A stretch of DNA of 64,000 nucleotides from JBCDGZ01 sp038750655 (GCA_038750655.1 JBCDGZ010000014.1:1-64000), one strand, 5' to 3'; positions 53,790-63,538 are shown, numbered from the stretch's first letter. Notes: generated by a model not told the origin, from the sequence alone. Numbers and translations: made by a program.

Positions 53790-54386
53790 CTAGATCAGCG
53801 CCAAGTCCGATTTCTCATATTTGACAAAGCCGCCCTTGGTTGGCAGCTGCTTTTTGACGTCCCAATATTTGCGGGCCTCCTGGAAAGAATAGCCCTTGTT
53901 ATCATCCAAAAAATCACGGACATATTGGTTAAACATATTATAGGCAGCAATTTCTCTTCTGAAATTAGGATTCTCCTTACGCCGTTCCAGTTCCTCCCAT
54001 TTCAAAATGGCATCCTCCAAAGTCTTCCCCGCATTGCTCTTTGCCCAGGCCATAAAATCACCATGACAAGAAAAGTGATCGCCAATCTCCGCCTTCATAA
54101 ACCGCCGAAAGTTAGGACCGAAAGAAATATTATCCGTAATCACCGTATCCCGACTCAGCTCCGCCCTCGCCCAATTAAATTTAGAGTGGGCCTTTTTCTT
54201 TTTGGCTACAGGCTTGAGTGCCCCATCGTTATCCAAGGCATATATAATGCGATCCCTCAGCTCAAATTTGCTGCCGCTGTAGGGCAGTTGGATGGCCTTG
54301 CAAATGTCTACCATCTCGGCTTTCAGCCAGTACCAATTGTTGAATTCTACGCCGGTCTTAATATCTGTAAAATCTGGTCGTGTCAT
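53790..54386 (-). CDS. SAP-domain/DUF6434 protein
   Basis: A 198-residue protein. The N-terminal SAP-like helix-extended-loop-helix (about 15-55, WYWLKAEMVDICKAIQLPYSGSKFELRDRIIYAL) suggests nucleic-acid binding. A basic linker (KPVAKKKKAHSKF) follows, then a DUF6434-type domain (about 70-180, NWARAELSRDTVITDNISFGPNFRRFMKAEIGDHFSCHGDFMAWAKSNAGKTLEDAILKWEELE). No catalytic motif is seen. It is separated by 48 nt from the toxin-antitoxin pair on the same strand. Function unknown. Confidence 0.8.
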   Translation of the reverse strand: MTRPDFTDIKTGVEFNNWYWLKAEMVDICKAIQLPYSGSKFELRDRIIYALDNDGALKPVAKKKKAHSKFNWARAELSRDTVITDNISFGPNFRRFMKAEIGDHFSCHGDFMAWAKSNAGKTLEDAILKWEELERRKENPNFRREIAAYNMFNQYVRDFLDDNKGYSFQEARKYWDVKKQLPTKGGFVKYEKSDLALI

Positions 54387-54434
54387 TGTACATCTTGATT
54401 ATTCAAGTGTATAACAGATTTTTGGGGAAATGTT

Positions 54435-54848
54435 TTACAATAAAGCGTGTAGATAATTCGCCGTATCCTTTAGGCCAAATAGTTCGAGATACTGAGCTAG
54501 GAAATTTTTTAAGTTGTTAGTAACAATAATATTTGCATTAACCTTGATTGCTGCGGCTAGGACATGGCGATCTTTTTCATCAGGAAGTGTTAAGCTATCG
54601 ATGAGTACCTCGTAGTTTTTAACTAATGCGTCTGGAAAAGCTTGGTTCGCCCAGCCGATCCGCTTTTTGATTTCTGCTTCGCTTACCCTCTTTCTTCTCA
54701 TTACCTCTATCCATTCATCGAAGATATGTTTACTCCACTTTGGCGTATATAACTCGTCGTGGGCAAACCAAAAGAGTAGATCACGAATCTCAATAGGAAC
54801 GATTACGTTGGTATCGAGGACACAGATAAATCTAATGCTATGAATCAT
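54435..54848 (-). CDS. PIN-domain toxin of a type II toxin-antitoxin pair
   Basis: A probable ribonuclease toxin, 137 residues from the ATG at 54848 (MIHSIRFICVLDTNVIVPIE); a further start eight codons earlier is open. The PIN core acidic residues are seen in VLDTNVIVP, WIEVMRRKRVSEAE, PDEKDRHVLAAAIKVNANIIVTNNLKNF. It overlaps the upstream antitoxin gene by 11 nt, typical of such pairs, with the antitoxin first. The target RNA is unknown. Confidence 0.82.
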   Translation of the reverse strand: MIHSIRFICVLDTNVIVPIEIRDLLFWFAHDELYTPKWSKHIFDEWIEVMRRKRVSEAEIKKRIGWANQAFPDALVKNYEVLIDSLTLPDEKDRHVLAAAIKVNANIIVTNNLKNFLAQYLELFGLKDTANYLHALL

Positions 54849-55293
54849 ACAATCCTGATTCTTCGTCGGCATTCATTATTTTGGTCAATAATTCTTGCTG
54901 CTCCGCCTTTTTACTTTTCTTGTAAGCCATTACATCCTCAAATTTTACCCGTCGATGTTTACCAATTTTGGTGTAGTCAATTTTTCCTTCCTCAAGTAAT
55001 TTTACTAGATGGGGACGAGAACAGCCCAGTAGATCAGCAGCGGCTTGAGTAGTCATTTCTGTAGCCACCGGAACAATTGATATAGGTTTCCCTTGGCTCG
55101 TAACTTTCAGGATTTTGGCAAGTAGTTTCAAGGCTTTCAGGGGTACTTTAATTTTTTCCTTCGTTTCTTCAACCTCTATTTCAGGAGCGTCTTTATGGAT
55201 TTTTTCAAGTGCTTCTACAAGCGTATTGTAGGACTCCATAGCGACCTTTTGTTCTTCTTTCGAAGGCTTGTATATATGCTCTAAAGGATTCAT
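54838..55293 (-). CDS. Antitoxin with excisionase-type helix-turn-helix
   Basis: A 151-residue protein. The C-terminal half has a MerR/excisionase-type HTH: MTTQAAADLLGCSRPHLVKLLEEGKIDYTKIGKHRRVKFEDVMAYKKSKK. The acidic tail LLTKIMNADEESGLYDS is the likely toxin-neutralising part. The N-terminal half is helical and acidic (EALEKIHKDAPEIEVEETKEKIKVPLKALKLLAKIL). It probably represses its own promoter. It precedes and overlaps the PIN toxin gene. Confidence 0.8.
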   Translation of the reverse strand: MNPLEHIYKPSKEEQKVAMESYNTLVEALEKIHKDAPEIEVEETKEKIKVPLKALKLLAKILKVTSQGKPISIVPVATEMTTQAAADLLGCSRPHLVKLLEEGKIDYTKIGKHRRVKFEDVMAYKKSKKAEQQELLTKIMNADEESGLYDS

Positions 55294-55359
55294 CTTTTTG
55301 GATTGCGGTTATGATCAATTCAATGAATATAATCGAAATAATCGAAAATGTTTGTACGC

Positions 55360-58300
55360 CTAATCTGCTTTCCCCAAAGCCACCAACTCCCTTAACTCCC
55401 CATCCGAAAAATCTCCAATCCACTGCTCACCGTTGGAGACGGTGAGGTCGGCTAGCTCTTTCTTTTTAAGGAGCATGGTGTTGATTTTTTCCTCAAAAGT
55501 GCCTTGGGTGATGAAGCGATGGACCAGCACATTGCGCTTCTGACCGATGCGGTAGGCGCGGTCGGTGGCCTGGGCTTCTACGGCGGGGTTCCACCAGAGG
55601 TCGAAGTGGATGACGTTGGAGGCGGCAGTGAGGTTGAGGCCGGTACCGCCGGCTTTGAGGGAGAGCAAGAGGGCTCGGGTAGCCCGGTCGTTTTGGAACT
55701 GCTCGACCATTTCGTCGCGCTTTTTGCGGGGGACGCCACCGTGCAGGAAGGGCGTTGCCAGTCCAAAGTGTTCCTCCAGCATCTCCGCCAGCAGGCGGCC
55801 CATCTCTTGGTACTGCGTAAAAATCAAGACCTTTTCTCCATTGTTCAAAATGGGCTGCATCAGGTCGATCAAAAGCATGCACTTTCCGGAGAAGGCGGCG
55901 TCGGCCTTCCCCTTCTTGAGGAACTGCCTCGGGTGGTTACAAACCTGCTTGAGGGCTGTGATCAGCTTGAGCACCAAGCCCTTCCGGGCGATGCCCTCTG
56001 CCGTCTCAATCTGCCGCATGGTATTGTCCACTACGCTCTGGTAAAGGGCAGCCTGCTTGCTGGTCAGCTGGCAAAACTGGTCTTGCTCGATCTTGTCTGG
56101 TAAGTCTTTGATAATGGATTTGTCGGTTTTGACGCGGCGCAGGATGAAGGGGGAAGTGATCTTGCGGAAGCGCTTTAGCTGCTGCTGGTTGCGGTCGACT
56201 TCGATGGGGCGGGCGTAGTTGTCCTTGAAAGCCTTTAGGCCCCCGAGGTAGCCCTTGTTGCTGAAGTCGAAGATGCTCCAATATTCGCTCAGGCGGTTTT
56301 CGACGGGGGTGCCGCTCATGGCGATTTTTACCGCCGCCTTGATTTTCTTGATGGCCTTGGTCTGGGCGGTGCTTGGGTTTTTGATGTTTTGGGCTTCGTC
56401 GATAGCCAGGAGGAGCCAGGGCAGTTTGCTCAGTTGGTGGCTGTCGCTGCGGGCGACGCCGTAGGTGGTGATGAGCAGATCGGCGGTTTGGAGGGGAGCC
56501 AGGTCGCGCTTAGGGCCGTGGTAGAGGTGGGGGTGCAGAGCGGGGGCAAATTTGGCGATCTCCTTGCTCCAGTTGGTAAGCAGTGTGGTAGGGACGATGA
56601 TGAGTGCTTTGCGTTGATCCAGCTCGCCGTCCTCTTTGAGCTTAAGCAAGGTGGCGATGACTTGCAGGGTTTTACCCAGCCCCATATCATCAGCAATGAG
56701 GCTACCGAAGCCAATGCGGGTATTTTTGTAGAGCCACTGGTAGCCCCGCAGTTGGTAGGGGCGCAGGGTGGCGCGGAGCTGCCGGGGTGGCTTCACCGCC
56801 TCCCCATTCAACAGGTTGTCGATCAGTTCTTTAGTCGTCTCATCGAGCTGAACGTGGGCTCCTTCGTACTCTTCGGTAAGGGCGACTTGTAGGAGTTCTT
56901 GGCTATTCAGCTGGGGAGGATTGCGCATTTGCTGGATCAGTTTTTTGATGTCTTCTTCGTTGAAATGCACATATTGGTCATTGATCAATACAATCCCGCT
57001 GTATTGCTGGATCATTTGCTCGAACTGCGATGCTGGAACCAGGTGATCTCCAATGGCCACCTGCCAGTTGAAGTTGATCAGTTGATCTAATGAAAGTAAA
57101 GACTTTTTGTTGATCGCTCCACCTTCCTCCGATTCCAGGGTTAGGGAGAGCTGAGGGCGCAACAGCTTACGCAGGGCCTTCGGCAGCAGTACCTTGATGC
57201 CAAAGAGCCGAATGGTTGGCAAGATTTTAAAGAGGACCGCTACAAATTTTTCTGAATCAAAATGAAGCAGCTCCTGTCCTTTAGAAGCAATGAGCGTCTG
57301 AATCTGAGGGAAATGTTCGGCCAGCATCGTCAGATCGCGCAGGGCATCCATGCGGATATTGCGGTATTGGGTTTCCTCAAACAGCTCCGGTAGACTAATG
57401 AGCGTCTGCAAAGCCTGCTTTTTATCTTCCACGGCCACGTCCACTACAAAACTGTTCTCCTCAGGCTGGTCTTCCACGAGCAGTACTGGGATGAAATCTT
57501 TTTCGGTCAAGTAGAATTTGTTCAGCCAGAGTTGAATGGCGGCAGGATACCCCTGGCTTTCGTAAGCCTCGAACTTTTCCAAACTCCCATTAAAGAACAA
57601 CTGGGTGACTTGATTCTCCAGCATCCTGAGATTGGTCTGGGGCTGTTTTTGGATAAAATGATTGAGAAAGACGCTCAGGCTGCTGTTGAGGGTTTCGCTC
57701 TCGATGGGTTCGAAGATTTCTTTCCCCACCTTCACAAAAACTAAATCTGTTGGAATCAGCTGTTTCAATTTTTCATTCAGCTGATTGATGTCCTCGTTAA
57801 TCACCAGCGGTATCCAGCGGATGCGGTAATGTTGGATACCTATTTGCAGTAGCTCCGGCGTTATTGCGGAATGTATGGCCAGCTTAAGCGCATATTGATA
57901 GGCGAGAAATAGACCACGTAAGTGATTCGATAGTTGCAAGAGGGCCGCTGGCGGAATTTTCTTCAACCATTCCATCAAATCCTCTAAATGCTGAAAAATG
58001 AGGATATCATCTCCCTTATTATTTCGAAGCGTACAGTACAGAAAGTTGAAGGCCTCATCTGTAATCATGGCCACCTCCTCTACCGCCAAGTGCTCTGCCA
58101 AGAGTTTTTCAGGTAGCTCCCGCTTTAGCTCCGCCTTTCTCAAATTTCGAGCAGTATTTTGGTAGACCTTATGAAGAATGGGCTTAAAATCTCCAGAAGG
58201 GTAAAAAACGGGCTTGTCAGAAAGCAGCTGCATTAAATTATCCAGACAATCGGGCAATCGGGTGAAATCCAGCGTCTGATAAACCTCCTCCTTCCAGTCA

Positions 58301-58893
58301 AAATCTTTGGGTTCAATGTCGAAAGGCTGGATCAGGTCATCGACATTAGTAACCGGAATTTCTTTCTGGTCACTCCCAATAAATCCAGTGTTGGCCAAAC
58401 CATCGAACAGGTCAAAATTGTGTAGTTCAAAGACCAAAAAAGGATTCTTATCAATTTCATTGGCAATCAAGTAAAGCACTGCGGCCATATGCTTGCAGGG
58501 GACCGCCCAGTCCGGGCAAGAGCATTCCCCCTGCAAATCTTCCCAGCTGGTTGGAAAAAGGGCGATGCCTTGTTCGTTCAAATAGTCGTTGAGGTCGGGC
58601 GGTAGGTTGCGGTTCAGCAACTGAGAGAGGTAGAAGGGATTGCTGGTAATCAGCTCAATGATTTTCGCTTGGTCCTCGGAATCAAAGGGAGGGACGTAAA
58701 TGTCGACGCGATAGGCATTGCGGCGGGAACCCGCCACCGTAGCCCCGATATGATTGCCTTCAATCGTAATATTCAGCACTGCCCCTTTGTTGGCATAGGT
58801 CCTTCCGCGCGGTAGTCGATTGGAGTAATCAATTGCCGTTAAGGCGTTCAGCCATTCCTTTCCCCACCAAGTGTTGCCGTAAGTTTTGCGCAT
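55360..58893 (-). CDS. SNF2-family helicase with SWIM zinc finger
   Basis: A 1177-residue Swi2/Snf2 ATPase. A SWIM zinc finger lies near the N-terminus (CSCPDWAVPCKHMAAVLYLIA, about 124-145; C-x-C-x-n-C-x-H). The helicase core occupies about 700-1177: RPYQLRGYQWL, Walker A DDMGLGKT (about 734), DEAQ (AIDEAQNIKN, about 831), MSGTPVENRLSEYWSIFDF, then HelicC with FTQYQEMGRLLAEML and FDLWWNPAVEAQATDRAYRIGQKRNVLVHRFITQGTFEEKI. Family members remodel protein-DNA complexes; in bacteria RapA-like or repair roles are proposed. It is divergent from the isoaspartyl peptidase gene. Confidence 0.92.
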   Translation of the reverse strand: MRKTYGNTWWGKEWLNALTAIDYSNRLPRGRTYANKGAVLNITIEGNHIGATVAGSRRNAYRVDIYVPPFDSEDQAKIIELITSNPFYLSQLLNRNLPPDLNDYLNEQGIALFPTSWEDLQGECSCPDWAVPCKHMAAVLYLIANEIDKNPFLVFELHNFDLFDGLANTGFIGSDQKEIPVTNVDDLIQPFDIEPKDFDWKEEVYQTLDFTRLPDCLDNLMQLLSDKPVFYPSGDFKPILHKVYQNTARNLRKAELKRELPEKLLAEHLAVEEVAMITDEAFNFLYCTLRNNKGDDILIFQHLEDLMEWLKKIPPAALLQLSNHLRGLFLAYQYALKLAIHSAITPELLQIGIQHYRIRWIPLVINEDINQLNEKLKQLIPTDLVFVKVGKEIFEPIESETLNSSLSVFLNHFIQKQPQTNLRMLENQVTQLFFNGSLEKFEAYESQGYPAAIQLWLNKFYLTEKDFIPVLLVEDQPEENSFVVDVAVEDKKQALQTLISLPELFEETQYRNIRMDALRDLTMLAEHFPQIQTLIASKGQELLHFDSEKFVAVLFKILPTIRLFGIKVLLPKALRKLLRPQLSLTLESEEGGAINKKSLLSLDQLINFNWQVAIGDHLVPASQFEQMIQQYSGIVLINDQYVHFNEEDIKKLIQQMRNPPQLNSQELLQVALTEEYEGAHVQLDETTKELIDNLLNGEAVKPPRQLRATLRPYQLRGYQWLYKNTRIGFGSLIADDMGLGKTLQVIATLLKLKEDGELDQRKALIIVPTTLLTNWSKEIAKFAPALHPHLYHGPKRDLAPLQTADLLITTYGVARSDSHQLSKLPWLLLAIDEAQNIKNPSTAQTKAIKKIKAAVKIAMSGTPVENRLSEYWSIFDFSNKGYLGGLKAFKDNYARPIEVDRNQQQLKRFRKITSPFILRRVKTDKSIIKDLPDKIEQDQFCQLTSKQAALYQSVVDNTMRQIETAEGIARKGLVLKLITALKQVCNHPRQFLKKGKADAAFSGKCMLLIDLMQPILNNGEKVLIFTQYQEMGRLLAEMLEEHFGLATPFLHGGVPRKKRDEMVEQFQNDRATRALLLSLKAGGTGLNLTAASNVIHFDLWWNPAVEAQATDRAYRIGQKRNVLVHRFITQGTFEEKINTMLLKKKELADLTVSNGEQWIGDFSDGELRELVALGKAD

Positions 58894-58913
58894 GGGGTAA
58901 AAATAGGGTTTTA

Positions 58914-58933
58914 TAGCAAATATGTATTTGCTA
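58914..58933. promoter_or_regulatory. 20-nt palindrome between divergent SNF2 and peptidase genes
   Basis: TAGCAAATA-TG-TATTTGCTA is a perfect 9-bp inverted repeat. It lies 21 nt upstream of the SNF2 start and about 100 nt upstream of the peptidase start. A lone TAnnTTTG (TACCTTTG, 58965-58972) lies to its right without a good -33 element. A regulator of both genes could bind it. Confidence 0.45.
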
Positions 58934-59029
58934 CAGCGGAGAATCCTTACTGGAAGACAATTTGTACCTTTGGTGGTGGTTACCTTTTTGGGTGCTTAAT
59001 GGATGTTTAACAGAGGCTTTAGAATAATT

Positions 59030-59956
59030 ATGGTGTACAACAATCAACTTCGCCTAATCGTACACGGTGGGGCCTGGAATATCCCGGACGCCTACCGGCA
59101 GGCCCACCTAGACGGCGTTCGTGCTGCCGTCGCCGCCGGACGGGAGCTGCTGCTGGCCGGCGCCCCCGCCCTAGACGTCGTCGAAGGGGCAGTCAAGGTC
59201 ATGGAGGCCGACCCCACCTTTGATGCTGGCCGAGGGGCCTTCCTCAACGAGCACGGCGAGGTCGAGCTGGACGCCATCATCATGGATGGCCGTACGCTGG
59301 ACTTTGGGGCCGTAGCGGCTCTACAGAATGTGCTCCATCCCGTCGGAGTGGCCCGCCTGGTGATGGAGCAAACGGAGCACTGCATGCTAGTCGGCGAGGG
59401 GGCTTTACAATTCGCCCGCCGCATGGGCATTGAGGAGCTGCCGCCGCAGGCGCTGCTGACCGAGCGCGAGTTGGCCTTTTTCCGGCAGATTAAGGGCGAT
59501 AGCAGCTATCGAACTTATCAGCCCTTTGGTGATTTACCCGGCGATACCGTCGGAGCGGTGGCCCTGGATGCGGAGGGTAACTTTGCGGTGGCGACTTCGA
59601 CGGGGGGGACGGCTCGCAAGCTGAAGGGGCGGGTGGGCGACAGCCCGCTGGTCGGCGGCGGCGCGTATGCGGACAATGAGCGAGGGGGCGCCTCGGCGAC
59701 AGGCTGGGGCGAGTCGATTATGAAAGTTTTGCTGAGTAAGACGGTATGTGATTTGTATGCTTATTGTGGAGCGCAAGAGGCGACAGCCAAAGGGATTGCG
59801 CTACTCGAAAAAAGAGTGGATGGATTAGGAGGAGTGATCGGAATTGATCGACAAGGAAACTATGGCCATTTTTGCAATACACCGCGAATGGCGATGGCTT
59901 ATTTACAAGAAAACGGAACGATTTACAGCCTCATTGAAGGCGAAGACCATCGGTAA
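59030..59956 (+). CDS. Isoaspartyl peptidase/L-asparaginase (Ntn hydrolase)
   Basis: A 308-residue plant-type asparaginase precursor. The start MVYNNQLRLIVHGGAWNIPD fits the family; nine more codons are open upstream. Motifs: IVHGGAWNIP, GAPALDVVEGAVKVMEADPTFDAGRGAFLNEHGEVELDAIIMDG, and the autocleavage site GDTVGAVALDAEGNFAVATSTGG, where Thr becomes the N-terminal nucleophile of the beta subunit. Also GRVGDSPLVGGGAYAD. It hydrolyses beta-aspartyl peptides. It precedes the FG-GAP gene by 24 nt on the same strand. Confidence 0.92.
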   Translation: MVYNNQLRLIVHGGAWNIPDAYRQAHLDGVRAAVAAGRELLLAGAPALDVVEGAVKVMEADPTFDAGRGAFLNEHGEVELDAIIMDGRTLDFGAVAALQNVLHPVGVARLVMEQTEHCMLVGEGALQFARRMGIEELPPQALLTERELAFFRQIKGDSSYRTYQPFGDLPGDTVGAVALDAEGNFAVATSTGGTARKLKGRVGDSPLVGGGAYADNERGGASATGWGESIMKVLLSKTVCDLYAYCGAQEATAKGIALLEKRVDGLGGVIGIDRQGNYGHFCNTPRMAMAYLQENGTIYSLIEGEDHR

Positions 59957-59980
59957 TTCTAAAGAAGAAAATAAAGTTTT

Positions 59981-62900
59981 ATGAAATCTAACTTATTGCT
60001 AATTGGTCTACTTTTCTTTGCCTGGAGCGCCTCTGCTCAGCTTGCTTTTCAAAATCATCTGGTTTCCGGTGGTCCAAATGATGACGATGGCGCCTACGCC
60101 GTCTACTCCGCCGATATTGATGGCGACGGGGATATGGATGTGATTTCGGCAGCATCGGGAGGACATACTATAGCTTGGTACGAAAACCTAGATGGCAAGG
60201 GCACCTTTGGCCAACAACGGCCAATTGCTAAAAATATTCTTTTTGCCTGGGGCTTAGCGGCGGCGGACTTGGATGGTGACGGAGATGTAGATGTGCTTTC
60301 AACATCAAGTCGTAATCCTGGTCTGGCCTGGTACGAAAATCTGGATGGGAAAGGGACTTTTGGCCCCGTACGAAAGTTTGGGGCTAGTGGAAGTGTCAAC
60401 TATTCTGTGCACGTTGCAGATGTAGACGGGGACGGTGATATGGACGTGATTTCCGATTCAGAAGATACCTATAATACGGTTTGGCACGAAAATACAGACG
60501 GCAAGGGGACCTTTAGCTGGCCGAAGGTGGTCAGTAATACAAGGGGGCGGAACAATACGATTGCTTCGGCAGATATGGATGGGGACGGCGATATTGACAT
60601 TGTCACAGAAGGGGCATCCCCGACTGGGCTTGGTCCTGCCTGGTTTGAGAATACAGATGGGCAAGGGACCTTCGGTACTCAACACGCGCTCTCGGAGGAA
60701 TACCTAAATGTTCGGTTCGTACACACTACGGATATAAATAATGACGGTCATCCAGATGTACTTTTATATTCTCGATCTAAAGGAGCGATTCTGTGGTTTA
60801 AGAATGCAGATGACCAGGGAAATTTTGATGATTTTCAAATCGCTGCAGACCCAACGGAGAGCGTAGAAGCCATTTACCCCGCAGATGTAGATGGCGATGG
60901 AGATATGGATATTCTTGTTGCAACTGTAGAAGACGATCGGGTCGCCTGGTATGAGAATACGGATGGCCAAGGGACCTTCGGGGAGCAGCGAATGATTACG
61001 AATATCACTAAAGGTGCATCCTCTGTATTCGCTGTGGATTTAGATGGTGATGGCGATGCGGATGTCCTTTCTGCTTCGGGATTCGACGATAAAATAGCTT
61101 GGTATGAGAATACCGACGGCCAGGGAGCCTTTGGTGATCAACAGCGGATTACGCGTGAGGTGAGCAGCTGGGTGGCTTCTGTGTACGCTGCGGATTTGGA
61201 TGGAGATGGGGATGCAGATATTGTGTCGGTTTCGCCGGGAGATGGCAAGGTTGCTTGGCATGAGAATAGAGATGGGCTGGGAGATTTTGGAGGGCGGCAG
61301 GTCCTTGCAGAGTCCGCCACTGGTGGAACCACAATCCGTACAATCGATCTTGATGTCGACGGCGATCTGGACATCGTTGTTGGAGAACGCCATCGTGTTT
61401 TTTGGTTAGAGAATACAGATGGTCGAGCTTCTTTTGGTACGGAAGAGGTGCTTGTAGAGGGAATTGGTAATGCGCATACACTACAGCTCGCAGATGTAGA
61501 TGGGGATGGGGATTTGGATTTGCTTACACCAGATATAGAAGGAGATCAAGTAAATTGGTACGAGCATATGGATGGTAGGGGCAGCTTCAGTGACAGACAA
61601 GTTGTTGTTAACGTAATTGATCCCAATAGACTGTTCTCCAGCGATTTGGATAATGATGGTGATCTGGATGTTGTATGGTCGTCATCAATTGCTAATACCA
61701 TCGGCTGGGCGGAGAACAGTGACGGGAAAGGTACATTTGTTGATCGCGGGCTGATTGCTACCGATAAGCGTGCCCTCTCTATTTTTGTTGCCGATGCAGA
61801 TGGTGATGGAGATAATGATCTATTTTTGGTTTCTGTACTTGAGGATCAAGTAGTCTGGTACGAAAATATGGATGGCTTAGGGGATTTTGCAACTATACAT
61901 ACCGTCTCCAGTGACCTTGATGGTCCGTCCGTAATCTACGCTACTGATTTAGATAATGATGGGGATGTGGATCTCCTAGCGGCTTCCATAGGAGACGATG
62001 AGCTGGTTTGGTACAGGAATCTTCTGGGGCGGGGCATTTTTGGTAGTAAGCAAGTTATTGCTAAAATGAACTTTGGAAGTTGCCGAGATTTATACGCTGT
62101 AGACCTTAATCAGGACGGGGCCATTGATATACTCTCTGCGTTTAGTAATGATAGGATTTATTGGCATGAGAGTCGGGATGTGGTGAATAATAAGATTGAG
62201 GGCATTGTTCAGCTGGACCTTGATGGCGATGGATGCGATGGGGAGGATGTGCCAGCTTCTCGGGTTCGGGTAAATACGAGCGACGGGACGCGCCAGCACG
62301 CGACGCTAGCGTTCGACGATGGCAGCTACCAGCTGTTTTGCAACCAAGGAGGCTACACCACCTCCGTACTGGCCGCCCCCTATTTCCGGGTGGAGCCTGC
62401 CGCCCCATTTGTCAATTTTACCGGGACCTGGGATACTGAGGTCCTTAACTTTTGCCTCAGCCCCACCCAAAGCATTGACGATCTCAACATTAGTCTCTAC
62501 CCTACCAACGAGGCGCTCCCCGGCCTAAAGGCCACCTATCATCTCCGCTATCACAACGCCGGGACTCGCCCCCTAAGTGGAGCGATCACCCTGACCTACG
62601 ATTCGGAGAAATGCAGCTTCGAAAGCGCCTCCGCCAATCCCTCCACAACGGGAGCCAACACCCTCCAATTTCCGTTCATCGACCTGGCCCCCTTCGAAAC
62701 CCAAACCATCGATCTGACCTTCGAGCTGTTCCCCGCTCCTGACACCGAACTTGGAGACACCTTAATCTTTACCGCTCAAATTGAGTCCACCGCCACCGAC
62801 ATTACCCCTTCCGATAATATCTTCTCGCTCCGACAAAACGTTTTCAGCGATTTCAAACTGAACGACATGCAAGTGCTGGAAGGCCCCGAAATTTTACTGG

Positions 62901-63514
62901 AAGAAGCAGACGACTATTTACATTACCTCATCCGTTTTCAAAACAATGGTACGCAGCCCGCCCTGCGACTACACATCCGTAATGAATTAGACGAGCGATT
63001 GGATTGGAGTACTTTACAATTGGAAAGCACCAGCCACGAATTGGCCATTAGAATAGAAAATGGCAAGGAAGTTAACTTCTTGTTCGATGATATTAATCTG
63101 CCCCACGAGGCGGTCAACGAGGAGGAATCCTACGGTTTTGTTGCCTACAAAATCAAACCCCAAGACAATGTAAGCGGTGGTGACATTATCTTCAACCAAG
63201 CCGACGTCATCTTCGATTTCAACGAAGATTTAGTAACGAATCAAGTCCGCACCGAGATCATCGACCCCACCAGTACCCAAGAAATCGAAACGCTAGATTT
63301 CCGCCTCTACCCCGTTCCCACTACTGCTGACCTCCACATAAAAGCCGATTTCACAATCGCCAAGATCGAAGTGTATGATTTGCTGGGGCATCTGCTGCTT
63401 GAGGAGCGGCGCTCTGATTACATCAATCTTTCCCGGTTGCAAGCAGGCATTTACTTTTGCAGGATTGTAAATGGGCAAGGGCAGAGTGGGGTGAAGAAGG
63501 TTGTTAAATATTAA
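59981..63514 (+). CDS. FG-GAP/VCBS-repeat surface protein with DUF7619 and T9SS sorting domain
   Basis: A 1177-residue T9SS cargo. After a signal peptide (about 1-19), about 14 blades follow to residue 720, each about 45-50 residues with a calcium-binding DxDGDGDxD loop and a WYENTDGQGTFG-like strand. Examples are DIDGDGDMD, DLDGDGDVD, DINNDGHPD, DLDNDGDLD and DLNQDGAID. Then come a CARDB-like part and a DUF7619 domain (about 960-1090, LHYLIRFQNNGTQPALRLHIRNELDERLDWSTL). A type A T9SS tail closes it (DFRLYPVPTTADLHIKADF ... GIYFCRIV ... KVVKY). Probably a large surface or secreted beta-propeller adhesin; ligand unknown. Confidence 0.93.
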   Translation: MKSNLLLIGLLFFAWSASAQLAFQNHLVSGGPNDDDGAYAVYSADIDGDGDMDVISAASGGHTIAWYENLDGKGTFGQQRPIAKNILFAWGLAAADLDGDGDVDVLSTSSRNPGLAWYENLDGKGTFGPVRKFGASGSVNYSVHVADVDGDGDMDVISDSEDTYNTVWHENTDGKGTFSWPKVVSNTRGRNNTIASADMDGDGDIDIVTEGASPTGLGPAWFENTDGQGTFGTQHALSEEYLNVRFVHTTDINNDGHPDVLLYSRSKGAILWFKNADDQGNFDDFQIAADPTESVEAIYPADVDGDGDMDILVATVEDDRVAWYENTDGQGTFGEQRMITNITKGASSVFAVDLDGDGDADVLSASGFDDKIAWYENTDGQGAFGDQQRITREVSSWVASVYAADLDGDGDADIVSVSPGDGKVAWHENRDGLGDFGGRQVLAESATGGTTIRTIDLDVDGDLDIVVGERHRVFWLENTDGRASFGTEEVLVEGIGNAHTLQLADVDGDGDLDLLTPDIEGDQVNWYEHMDGRGSFSDRQVVVNVIDPNRLFSSDLDNDGDLDVVWSSSIANTIGWAENSDGKGTFVDRGLIATDKRALSIFVADADGDGDNDLFLVSVLEDQVVWYENMDGLGDFATIHTVSSDLDGPSVIYATDLDNDGDVDLLAASIGDDELVWYRNLLGRGIFGSKQVIAKMNFGSCRDLYAVDLNQDGAIDILSAFSNDRIYWHESRDVVNNKIEGIVQLDLDGDGCDGEDVPASRVRVNTSDGTRQHATLAFDDGSYQLFCNQGGYTTSVLAAPYFRVEPAAPFVNFTGTWDTEVLNFCLSPTQSIDDLNISLYPTNEALPGLKATYHLRYHNAGTRPLSGAITLTYDSEKCSFESASANPSTTGANTLQFPFIDLAPFETQTIDLTFELFPAPDTELGDTLIFTAQIESTATDITPSDNIFSLRQNVFSDFKLNDMQVLEGPEILLEEADDYLHYLIRFQNNGTQPALRLHIRNELDERLDWSTLQLESTSHELAIRIENGKEVNFLFDDINLPHEAVNEEESYGFVAYKIKPQDNVSGGDIIFNQADVIFDFNEDLVTNQVRTEIIDPTSTQEIETLDFRLYPVPTTADLHIKADFTIAKIEVYDLLGHLLLEERRSDYINLSRLQAGIYFCRIVNGQGQSGVKKVVKY
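60109..62130 (+). repeat. Tandem coding repeats of FG-GAP blades
   Basis: About fourteen diverged units, near 140-150 bp each, encode the DxDGDGDxD calcium loops and WYENxDGxGxF strands. GATGG-GATGG type base runs recur. These are coding repeats, not a CRISPR array. Blades differ enough that recent slippage is not obvious. Confidence 0.75.
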
Positions 63515-63538
63515 TGGCATGCAGTATTCGTAAGTGAC

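Noticed and set aside
60109..62130. Possible CRISPR array because of spaced repeats
   Set aside because: The repeats are in-frame FG-GAP coding units about 140-150 bp long, with diverged sequence and no spacers.
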